Source of the DNA: Virgibacillus_P tibetensis
Lineage (GTDB): Bacteria; Bacillota; Bacilli; Bacillales; Amphibacillaceae
Assembly: GCF_036026595.1 (NCBI RefSeq)
Contig: NZ_JARZFX010000001.1
Location: 62,001-126,000 of the forward strand
Reading direction: 5' to 3'
DNA length: 64,000 bases
The position numbers and the translations under genes are program-made. Below are positions 54,030 to 61,806 of this stretch, in pieces (the first letter of the stretch is position 1; each line of letters begins with the position of its first letter). Under the pieces are notes generated by a model. It ran no database searches. It had not been told where the DNA came from and saw nothing but the letters and a program-made list of their open reading frames with translations.

Positions 54030-54285
54030 TTGAAAGAGCCCGATACCATTTTTGAGCGATATAAGGGAAGAAATGCCTGGACTGAAAGCATTTCTATCGT
54101 ATTAAATGTTATTATTTCACTCTGGAGCTGACACTAGGACCTTGTGTAACAAGTAAAGGTGTTCCGGACTTTTTGATCCGTTATCATGAATGAGTTGGAC
54201 ACAGCAATTATGTAATGTCTTGTGTCAATTAGGGTGGTACCGCGAAACGATAGCCTCGTCCCTTTCTGGGAAGGGGCTTTTTTTG
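54030..54285 (+). promoter_or_regulatory. T-box riboswitch controlling pheST
   Basis: T-box core AGGGTGGTACCGCG (54231-54244) followed by a terminator GCCTCGTCCCTTT/GAAGGGGC and TTTTTTT (54253-54285). An upper Stem I hairpin is visible as AGAAATGC/GCATTTCT (about 54069-54095). A TTC at 54116-54118 could be the Phe specifier but its position is not proven. Confidence 0.93.
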
Positions 54286-54345
54286 TTTGTCCAAACTAAG
54301 ACGGAAAAAAGTTATAACTAATTGATTTAAAGGAGGCAGTTGTAA

Positions 54346-55380
54346 ATGAAAGAGCAAATGGAAGCAATACAAGCAGAAGCAATACAGAAAATTGAACAAG
54401 TCGGAGAACTTAAAGAGCTTCAGGATATTAAAGTAGCCTATTTAGGAAAAAAAGGCTCTTTAACTGGTGTATTAAGAGGGATGGGTAAGCTTTCAAAAGA
54501 GGAGCGTCCTGTTATTGGTGAGATCGCCAACAAAGTAAGAGAATCAATAACGGAAGCCATCAATCTTAAAAGTGAAAAACTTGAGCGTGCTGCTCTGGAA
54601 AAACAGTTGGAAAAAGAAGCAATAGACGTAACACTGCCAGGTCGGCCCGTAAAAGTCGGTGGTCCTCATCTGTTAACTAAAATAGTGGAAGAAATTGAAG
54701 ACTTATTTATCGGAATGGGATTTGAAGTAAGAGAAGGACCTGAGGTAGAAACGGATTACTTTAATTTTGAGGCCTTGAACTTACCGAAAGGTCACCCAGC
54801 GAGAGATATGCAGGATACATTTTATATTACCAATGAATTATTACTTCGCACACATACATCACCAGTACAAGCGCGTACTATGAATGAATTCGATGGGGGA
54901 AAACCTGTTAAAATGATCTGTCCGGGAAAAGTGTACCGCCGTGATACCGATGATGCAACACATTCCCATCAATTTACACAAATTGAAGGTCTTTATGTAG
55001 ATAAGAATGTGCGTATGAGCGATCTCAAAGGGATATTAGATACATTTGCGAAAAAAATGTTTGGCGAAGAAAGAGAAATCCGTTTGCGTCCCAGCTTTTT
55101 CCCGTTTACAGAACCATCCGTAGAAATGGATATTTCCTGTAAAGTGTGTAATGGCGAAGGGTGTTCGGTATGTAAAGGATCAGGGTGGATTGAAATTTTA
55201 GGTGCAGGGATGGTACATCCAAATGTACTGAAAATGGCAGGATATGACCCTGAAGAATATACTGGCTTTGCATTTGGAATGGGTCCAGAACGTATTGCCA
55301 TGCTGAAATATGGAGTAAATGACATACGCCAATTTTATACAAACGATATCAGATTCTTAAAACAGTATCACAATGCTTAG
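54346..55380 (+). CDS. pheS: Phenylalanyl-tRNA synthetase alpha subunit
   Basis: 344 residues. N-terminal coiled coil that grips tRNA (about 1-90) and class II catalytic core: motif 1 near GHPARDMQDTFYI, motif 2 YRRDTDDATHSHQFTQIEG and motif 3 GFAFGMGPERIAML. A CxxC..CxxC cluster (CKVCNGEGCSVC) appears in the loop, as in other Firmicutes. ATG follows AAAGGAGG. Confidence 0.97.
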   Translation: MKEQMEAIQAEAIQKIEQVGELKELQDIKVAYLGKKGSLTGVLRGMGKLSKEERPVIGEIANKVRESITEAINLKSEKLERAALEKQLEKEAIDVTLPGRPVKVGGPHLLTKIVEEIEDLFIGMGFEVREGPEVETDYFNFEALNLPKGHPARDMQDTFYITNELLLRTHTSPVQARTMNEFDGGKPVKMICPGKVYRRDTDDATHSHQFTQIEGLYVDKNVRMSDLKGILDTFAKKMFGEEREIRLRPSFFPFTEPSVEMDISCKVCNGEGCSVCKGSGWIEILGAGMVHPNVLKMAGYDPEEYTGFAFGMGPERIAMLKYGVNDIRQFYTNDIRFLKQYHNA

Positions 55381-55395
55381 GGAGGTAGTTTAGTC

Positions 55396-57822
55396 ATGTT
55401 AGTATCATTAAATTGGTTGAAAAACTATGTAGATATAGGAACAATAAGTCCAGAAGACTTAGCGGAAAGGATTACGAAGTCTGGAATCGAAGTGGATGGA
55501 ATAGAATACATTGCTGAAAAAAGTGAGAATGTTGTCGTAGGCTATGTTGAGACATGTGAAAAACATCCAAATGCAGATAAATTAAACCTCTGCCAAGTAA
55601 ATATTGGGGATGAGAAATTACAAATTATTTGTGGGGCTCCAAATATTGCGCAGGGACAAAAAGTAGCTGTTGCCAGACCAGGTGCAGTTCTACCCGGGAA
55701 TTTTAAAATTAAAAAGGTGAAATTACGTGGTGTAGAATCAAATGGAATGATTTGTTCCTTGCAAGAGCTGGGGATAGAAGAAAAATATGTCCCTAAAGAA
55801 ACGTCAGACGGAATTTTCGTTTTTCCAGATGATGTCACCATTGGTGAAAGTGTAGAGCCGCTGCTTAACCTTAATGATGCTGTATTGGAATTTGATTTAA
55901 CACCGAATCGTGCAGATTGTTTGTCTATGCTTGGGGTAGCTTATGAAGTAGCTGCTTTATTGGATCAGCCAATCAATTTACCAGCCGAAGAAGTTAATTT
56001 CGCGGACGAACGTGCAGAAGCACATATTTCAGTCCAGATGGAAGCAGCTGACTTGAACCCTTATTATGGTGCATTTATTATAAAAGATCTTGAAATTAAA
56101 GCTTCTCCCTTATGGATGAGTAATTATTTGATTGCTTCTGGTATACGTCCAATAAATAATGTAGTAGACATTACTAATTATGTGTTACTGGAATATGGCC
56201 AACCGTTGCATGCATTTGATTATAACCGACTAGAGTCTGACAAAATAGTAGTCCGCCGCGCTAACCAGGGGGAAAAGCTGACTACATTAGATCAACAGGA
56301 AAGAACATTAACAGAGGAGCACCTTGTTATTACAAATGGCACCAAACCAATTGCCCTGGCAGGAGTAATGGGCGGGCTTGATACAGAAGTAAACAATAAT
56401 ACAACAACTGTTTTGCTGGAAGCAGCTTATTTTGCTCCATCTGCTGTAAGAAAAACAGTAAAGGACACAGGATTGCGCAGTGAATCAAGTACTCGATTTG
56501 AAAAGGGAATTGATCCAAATCGAGTCAGAAATGCAGGGCTAAGGGCTTGTCAGTTATTGCAAAGATATGCAGGTGGCAAGGTACTGGCAAATGTAGTTGA
56601 ATTTGATGAGTTGGATCGGTCAGAAAAAACAGTTGAGATGGATACACCTGAGGTCAATAAAAGACTTGGAACGGATATAAAACCAGAGGAAATTGTTCAT
56701 ATATTAAATAAGCTGCGTTTTAATTATACACAAGCTGGCGAGCGATTTACTGTTCAGGCTCCGACCAGGCGGAAAGATATTACTATATTTGAAGATATGC
56801 TTGAAGAAGTTGCGCGAATTTATGGTTATGATAATCTGCCATACACGCTACCTGTGGGAGAATCACAAGCTGGTGCGTTAACTGAGGAACAACAATTGAA
56901 ACGAAACATAAAAAACTATCTTCAAGGCGCAGGATTAATGGAGACAATTACGTATTCTTTAACGGACGAAGCAAGTATAGAAAAGCTGATCAGCCCTGAA
57001 ATTAACGAACAAGGAATGGAACCAGTAGGACTTGCGATGCCTATGAGTGAAGATCACAAATATTTACGACTAAGTATTTTGCCCGAATTACTTAGCACAT
57101 TAGCTTATAATCAAGCAAGAAACCAGCCAAACCTGGCATATTATGAGCTGGGTAATATATTTATCACTAAAGAAAAAGTATTAACAAAACAACCGGATGA
57201 AAAATTGCGTTTAGCTGGTGCACTTACTGGAAAGTGGATGGAACAGCCTTGGCAGCAAGAAAAGAAGGAAGTAGATTTCTATGTAACTAAGGGGATAATT
57301 GAAGGATTATTTGACTATCTGAAGATCCCGGTTTCCTTCGTACAGTCCAGTCTGCCGGACATGCACCCAGGTAGATGTGCAACTATAATTATTGGAGATA
57401 ATATTATTGGGTTTGTTGGACAATTACACCCAATGATGGAGAAGAAGCTGGATTTAAAAGAAACATATGTGTTTGACATTAATATGGAGAAGGTTTTTGC
57501 TGTATATAATAGTGTTCCTGCATATCATCAAATACCCAGATTTCCATCAATAGCACGTGACATAGCATTTATCATGGATGCTGAAGTGGTAGCGGGAGAT
57601 GTAAAAGCAGTTATTGAGGAAAGTGGAGCTCCATTGGTAAGTAATGTTCAGATATTTGATGTATATCAAGGTGAAAATATAGCAGAGGGTAAGAAGTCAA
57701 TTGCGTATAGCTTACTCTACCAGCACCCTGACAAAACATTAGCAGATGATGAAATTGAAGAATCATTTACTAAAATTATTGATACGGTTAATCAGAAGTT
57801 CGGTGCATACATTCGCTCTTAA
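55396..57822 (+). CDS. pheT: Phenylalanyl-tRNA synthetase beta subunit
   Basis: 808 residues, standard length. N-terminal EMAP-like tRNA-binding domain (about 40-150, HPNADKLNLCQVNIG), B3/B4 editing domain with RPINNVVDITNYVLLEYGQPLHAFD (about 250), B5 domain and a C-terminal anticodon-binding FDX-ACB domain (HQIPRFPSIARDIAF). ATG follows GGGAGG, 15 bases after pheS. Confidence 0.97.
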   Translation: MLVSLNWLKNYVDIGTISPEDLAERITKSGIEVDGIEYIAEKSENVVVGYVETCEKHPNADKLNLCQVNIGDEKLQIICGAPNIAQGQKVAVARPGAVLPGNFKIKKVKLRGVESNGMICSLQELGIEEKYVPKETSDGIFVFPDDVTIGESVEPLLNLNDAVLEFDLTPNRADCLSMLGVAYEVAALLDQPINLPAEEVNFADERAEAHISVQMEAADLNPYYGAFIIKDLEIKASPLWMSNYLIASGIRPINNVVDITNYVLLEYGQPLHAFDYNRLESDKIVVRRANQGEKLTTLDQQERTLTEEHLVITNGTKPIALAGVMGGLDTEVNNNTTTVLLEAAYFAPSAVRKTVKDTGLRSESSTRFEKGIDPNRVRNAGLRACQLLQRYAGGKVLANVVEFDELDRSEKTVEMDTPEVNKRLGTDIKPEEIVHILNKLRFNYTQAGERFTVQAPTRRKDITIFEDMLEEVARIYGYDNLPYTLPVGESQAGALTEEQQLKRNIKNYLQGAGLMETITYSLTDEASIEKLISPEINEQGMEPVGLAMPMSEDHKYLRLSILPELLSTLAYNQARNQPNLAYYELGNIFITKEKVLTKQPDEKLRLAGALTGKWMEQPWQQEKKEVDFYVTKGIIEGLFDYLKIPVSFVQSSLPDMHPGRCATIIIGDNIIGFVGQLHPMMEKKLDLKETYVFDINMEKVFAVYNSVPAYHQIPRFPSIARDIAFIMDAEVVAGDVKAVIEESGAPLVSNVQIFDVYQGENIAEGKKSIAYSLLYQHPDKTLADDEIEESFTKIIDTVNQKFGAYIRS

Positions 57823-57847
57823 TTATTACAGCGTTACATCAACTATT

Positions 57848-57882
57848 AAAAAAGCGATACAGCGATTGCTGTATCGCTTTTT
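57848..57882. terminator. Bidirectional terminator between pheT and rnhC
   Basis: AAAAAGCGATACAGC pairs with GCTGTATCGCTTTTT around a GATT loop. Confidence 0.95.
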
Positions 57883-57963
57883 AAAATAAATTTATCCTTC
57901 GACACCAGAAGACTCCTTCAAATTGCCTGGCAATTAGCGGGGGAGGTTCGAGAGAAATAAAAC

Positions 57964-58902
57964 TTACAAATAAGCGCGTGCTTTTTTAGTATTTGCGAAA
58001 TGCGTTTTTGCACAGGCGTTTAAGGAAGCTTCCCCTTTATCATTTATTAATTTTGCAATGGTCTGATCCACTTTCTTCGAGGCGCCCTTTGGTAATGTTG
58101 CCCCAACCATCTCTGACAGTTTGTCCATTTCTTTAAGAAAACTGGTTCTGGCAATTATGGATCCAGCAGCTACAGCAATCGAGTAGCTTTCAGCTTTAGT
58201 CATAAAGTATGTCTTCTCAGCAAGGGATTGTTTTTCCGTAGAAATGTGCTTTATATATACTGCTGGCTCGCAAAACTGATCGACCAGTATGCCATTCAAT
58301 GGGGCATTTCCAATCTTGTTAACAAGACTGTTAATCGCATGATGGTGAAGCATTGCCTTCATTTTACTTTGCGTCCACCCCTTTTTTTGAAGGGTGTTAT
58401 ATTTTTTATTATGTAAAACAAGTAGTGAGTAAGGTATCGCCATCTTAACTATTTCTTTGGATAATTTTTTAATCGTTGGGTCGGTTAAATTTTTTGAGTC
58501 CTTTACACCAAGTTCTTTGAGTGTCTCAATTTGATTTTGTCCCACATAGACACAGGCCACCGTAATGGGTCCGAAATAATCACCAGTACCAGCTTCATCA
58601 GAACCAATATGACTACTATTGAATAAAGTGGATGGTGGTGTATATTTTGTCGTTGCCTGTTGTTTGTGATTTGATTTTCCAACGGTGCTTAGGTTACCAG
58701 CTTGATCAGCCCATTGTTGAGCTTCTACTTCTGGTGAATTTCCTTGAAAAAGAACCTTGCCGGATTTATAAGCGGTAATAACGGCATTTTCGGTCTTTGC
58801 ACGAAAAACTGCTCCCTGTGGTGGGGAAACAAGTGAGCTGCTGTAAGCGATCTTCATCCTGTTTATGGTTTTTGTGGTTAATACGTAAACGGTCTGTGGC
58901 AC
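57964..58902 (-). CDS. rnhC: Ribonuclease HIII
   Basis: Cleaves the RNA strand of RNA-DNA hybrids. 312 residues: N-terminal TBP-like substrate-binding domain (about 1-85, ITAYKSGKVLFQG) and RNase H fold with the GSDEAGTGDYFGP catalytic motif (about 99) plus the VKDSKNLTD Asp. GTG 58902 is set by GGAGAG 6 bases upstream and matches the family N-terminus PQTVYVLTTKTINRMK; 50 upstream codons overlap the zapA promoter region and are rejected. Divergent from zapA. Confidence 0.95.
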   Translation of the reverse strand: MPQTVYVLTTKTINRMKIAYSSSLVSPPQGAVFRAKTENAVITAYKSGKVLFQGNSPEVEAQQWADQAGNLSTVGKSNHKQQATTKYTPPSTLFNSSHIGSDEAGTGDYFGPITVACVYVGQNQIETLKELGVKDSKNLTDPTIKKLSKEIVKMAIPYSLLVLHNKKYNTLQKKGWTQSKMKAMLHHHAINSLVNKIGNAPLNGILVDQFCEPAVYIKHISTEKQSLAEKTYFMTKAESYSIAVAAGSIIARTSFLKEMDKLSEMVGATLPKGASKKVDQTIAKLINDKGEASLNACAKTHFANTKKARAYL

Positions 58903-59043
58903 ATTTATCTCTCCATTCAAGTCCATATGTAGACTATAGCAAAATATAATTAATAATGAAATGTTAATTAAGAAGTCTTTCCTAAATGCTTTACTTCGTG
59001 TTAATATTAAGTGACCAATTTTCTTAGGCAGGAGGGTAAACGT

Positions 59044-59307
59044 GTGGCCCATAACGATAAATCACGCATAACAGTGGAAATACATAATAAATCATATACG
59101 ATAGTAGGTGAGGAATCCGCAAGCCATGTTCGACTGGTTGCGAGTCTCGTTGATCAGAAAATGAGTGAGATTCAAGGTTCTAACTTGCATTTAGATACAA
59201 CAAAATTAGCTGTCCTGACAGCTGTTAACACAATGAATGATTATTTGAAACTAAAAGAGGACTATGCTAAATTGCTGGGTTCACTAAAGAAGAAAGAGGA
59301 TAAATAA
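59044..59307 (+). CDS. zapA: Cell division protein ZapA
   Basis: 87 residues. FtsZ-bundling regulator: N-terminal beta part with VEIHNKSYTIVGEES and helix LVASLVDQKMSEIQ, then the coiled-coil KLAVLTAVNTMNDYLKLKEDYAKLL that dimerises. The start is GTG 59044, with AGGAGGG 7 bases before it; 11 in-frame codons upstream precede that site. It is the first gene before cvpA-polX-mutS2. Confidence 0.93.
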   Translation: MAHNDKSRITVEIHNKSYTIVGEESASHVRLVASLVDQKMSEIQGSNLHLDTTKLAVLTAVNTMNDYLKLKEDYAKLLGSLKKKEDK

Positions 59308-59310
59308 AGT

Positions 59311-59868
59311 ATGTTTGATATAATTATAGTCATATTGTTAATTTTTGGTTTTTTAATTGGATTAAAGAGAGGTTTAATTCTACAACTAGTTCATTTGATA
59401 GGGTTTGTTGTAGCTTTCATTGTAGCAACAATGTACTATGATAGGCTTGGTCCCGTACTATCATTATGGGTTCCTTACCCGGATTTGTCTGATGACAGTG
59501 CGTGGGCAGAATTTCTGCATGCCCTGCCACTGGAAAACGGCTTTTATAACGCCATAGCATTTGTATTAATCTTTATTGCTGTGAAAATCGTATTACAAAT
59601 CATAGCTTCTATGCTTGATTTTATAGCATCATTACCTATTTTAAATTCGATTAACAAAATACTTGGGGCTGTTTTAGGGTTTGTAGAAGTGTATCTCTTA
59701 CTTTTCATTGCCTTATATATTCTTGCTCTGACACCAATTGCTGGCATTCAGGACTGGATAAATGATTCATCCATAGCGCTGAATATCTTAGAAAATACAC
59801 CATATTTGTCAGAGAAAATAAGAGAATTATGGTTCTTAAATATAGTCAATTTATTTAATATCAAATAG
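59311..59868 (+). CDS. yshB: CvpA-family membrane protein (YshB)
   Basis: 185 residues with four hydrophobic helices (about 2-20, 24-42, 84-105, 118-146) and the CvpA core LIFGFLIGLKRGLILQLVHLIGFVVAFIVA. The family is named for colicin V production in E. coli; in Bacillaceae the role is unknown. It starts 4 bases after zapA. Confidence 0.88.
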   Translation: MFDIIIVILLIFGFLIGLKRGLILQLVHLIGFVVAFIVATMYYDRLGPVLSLWVPYPDLSDDSAWAEFLHALPLENGFYNAIAFVLIFIAVKIVLQIIASMLDFIASLPILNSINKILGAVLGFVEVYLLLFIALYILALTPIAGIQDWINDSSIALNILENTPYLSEKIRELWFLNIVNLFNIK

Positions 59869-59877
59869 GGATACCGA

Positions 59878-59953
59878 GACTGATTCAAAGTGTTAGGGAT
59901 ACATTTGTATGTCATGTACAATAGGTATTATCTAAGTTGAATCAGTCTTTTTA
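59878..59953 (+). terminator. Terminator with a long loop after yshB
   Basis: GACTGATTCAA and TTGAATCAGTC form an 11-base perfect stem across a 48-base loop, followed by TTTTT. An unusual size for a terminator; the loop contains short self-complementary runs (ATAC/GTAT). Confidence 0.65.
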
Positions 59954-60073
59954 TCGTATTTTATCTAAATGACGCAGAAGTGAGCTTCCCCTTAAGAAAC
60001 TAATTGGGAAATGTACCAGACAACAGCTGAACTGTGGTTCACTTTATTATTACTAAGAGTGGGTGAAGAAGAA

Positions 60074-61792
60074 ATGGAAGTTAATAAAAAGGACGTTATT
60101 AAACTACTCGAAAAAATAGCAATATACCTAGAACTTAAAGGAGAAAACCCTTTTAAAATCAGCGCATACCGACGAGCAGCCCAGGCGCTTGAGCGTGATG
60201 ACAGATCATTAACAAACATCGAGGACTTTACGAAAATTAAAGGGATCGGCAAAGGAACCAGTACAGTGATTGAAGAGTATATACAAACCGGCATTTCAGA
60301 TACCCTCCGTATATTAGAAGAAGAAATACCTGATGGATTAATCCCTTTGCTTAACTTGCCGGGCTTAGGCGGAAAAAAGCTATCGAAATTATATAAGGAA
60401 CTTGGTGTGACAGATGGGCCAACATTGAAAAAAGCAATTGAGAACGGCCAAGTAGAAAGTCTTGCTGGATTTGGAAAAAGATCAGCAGAGAAAATTTTGG
60501 CTGCTCTGGAGGAGTCTGGCAAACGTCCAAACCGTTTGCCTATTGCTTTGATGCTTCCGATTGCCGAAAAGATTGAAGCATATGTAAAAGAAATGGATGG
60601 AGTTATTAACTTTTCACGGGCCGGAAGTTTACGCAGAATGCGTGAAACAATTAAGGACATTGATTTTATTATAGCTACCGACACTCCTTTGAAGGTACGG
60701 GACGAACTGCTGAAAATAGAAAACATCAAAGAGGTTATCGCTAAAGGTGATACAAAGGTGTCTGTAACACTTGATGAAATCTATGATATAAATGTGGATT
60801 TTCGTTTAGTTGAAAAAGAGGAATTTGCTTCTACGCTTCATCATTTTACCGGGTCAAAAGATCATAACGTAGCATTAAGACAGCTTGCCAAATCGCAAGG
60901 TGAGAAAATTAACGAGTATGGTGTGGAAGTAGAAGAAACGAATGAAGTGCTAACATTTAAAGACGAGGAAGAATTTTTCAATCATTTTGGATTAAATTAT
61001 ATTCCGCCTGAGGTAAGAGAGAATACTGGGGAAGTAGAAGCTTTTAAAAATGCTGTTCCCCTGATTGAGTTAACAGATATCCGCGGAGATTTACACATGC
61101 ATACCACGGGAAGTGACGGTGCACAAACATTAGAAGAAATGGTGAACCAGGCTCGAAAGAAGAAATATGAGTTTATGGCAATTACTGATCATTCCAAGTA
61201 TTTGAAAGTAGCAAACGGGCTGGATGAAACAAGATTGAGAAAGCAACGAGAAGAAATTAATAGATTAAATGATAAATATACTGACATCCATATCTTTGCT
61301 GGTGTAGAAATGGATATCCTGCCAGATGGCAGACTTGATTTTTCAGCCGACTTTCTGCAGGAAATGGATTTTGTAATTGGTGCCATCCATTCCAGTTTTA
61401 ATCAAACTGAGGATAAAATTATGGCTCGTTTGAATGCTGCTTTGGATAATCCCTTCGTATCTCTGATTGCACATCCAACGGGCAGACTAATTGGGAGAAG
61501 AGAAGGGTATAAGGTCGATTTGAATAAACTAATGATACGGGCAAAAGAAACAAATACCGCACTGGAAATAAACGCAAATCCCAATCGTTTGGATTTATCC
61601 TCAGAATGGTCCCGCAAAGCACAGGAAATGGGCGTTACACTGGCAATTAATACAGATGCCCATAATTATCAAATGCTTGATCATATGAAGTATGGTGTAG
61701 GTGTGGCAAGAAAAGGATGGGTACAAAAAGAAAATGTTTTAAATACTTGGTCAAAAGAAAAGCTTATCGCTTATTTTAATCGTAACAAATAA
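60074..61792 (+). CDS. polX: PolX-family DNA polymerase / 3'-5' exonuclease
   Basis: 572 residues. N-terminal pol-beta-like domain: HhH motifs (about 50-130), the polymerase active site with Asp in DIDFIIATD (about 200), and C-terminal PHP domain (about 335-572) with metal-binding HMHTTGSDGAQ and THSD-like ITDHSKYL and HPTGRLIG motifs giving exonuclease and AP-endonuclease activity. Base-excision repair. ATG 60074 follows GGGTGAAG; 21 codons upstream are rejected because family members begin near NKKDVIKLLE. Confidence 0.95.
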   Translation: MEVNKKDVIKLLEKIAIYLELKGENPFKISAYRRAAQALERDDRSLTNIEDFTKIKGIGKGTSTVIEEYIQTGISDTLRILEEEIPDGLIPLLNLPGLGGKKLSKLYKELGVTDGPTLKKAIENGQVESLAGFGKRSAEKILAALEESGKRPNRLPIALMLPIAEKIEAYVKEMDGVINFSRAGSLRRMRETIKDIDFIIATDTPLKVRDELLKIENIKEVIAKGDTKVSVTLDEIYDINVDFRLVEKEEFASTLHHFTGSKDHNVALRQLAKSQGEKINEYGVEVEETNEVLTFKDEEEFFNHFGLNYIPPEVRENTGEVEAFKNAVPLIELTDIRGDLHMHTTGSDGAQTLEEMVNQARKKKYEFMAITDHSKYLKVANGLDETRLRKQREEINRLNDKYTDIHIFAGVEMDILPDGRLDFSADFLQEMDFVIGAIHSSFNQTEDKIMARLNAALDNPFVSLIAHPTGRLIGRREGYKVDLNKLMIRAKETNTALEINANPNRLDLSSEWSRKAQEMGVTLAINTDAHNYQMLDHMKYGVGVARKGWVQKENVLNTWSKEKLIAYFNRNK

Positions 61793-61806
61793 AGGAGCAA
61801 CAATGG

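Noticed and set aside
52336..54345. tRNA or rRNA genes in the gene-poor zones
   Set aside because: No cloverleaf arms or TTCGA-type T-loop with matching acceptor stem was found in any gap of the window.
58903..59052. 50-codon N-terminal extension of rnhC
   Set aside because: Ribosome site and family N-terminus place the start at GTG 58902; the extension overlaps the zapA leader.
59992..60729. 245-codon minus-strand frame opposite polX
   Set aside because: Antisense to the conserved polymerase domain, Ser/Phe-rich translation and no initiation signal.
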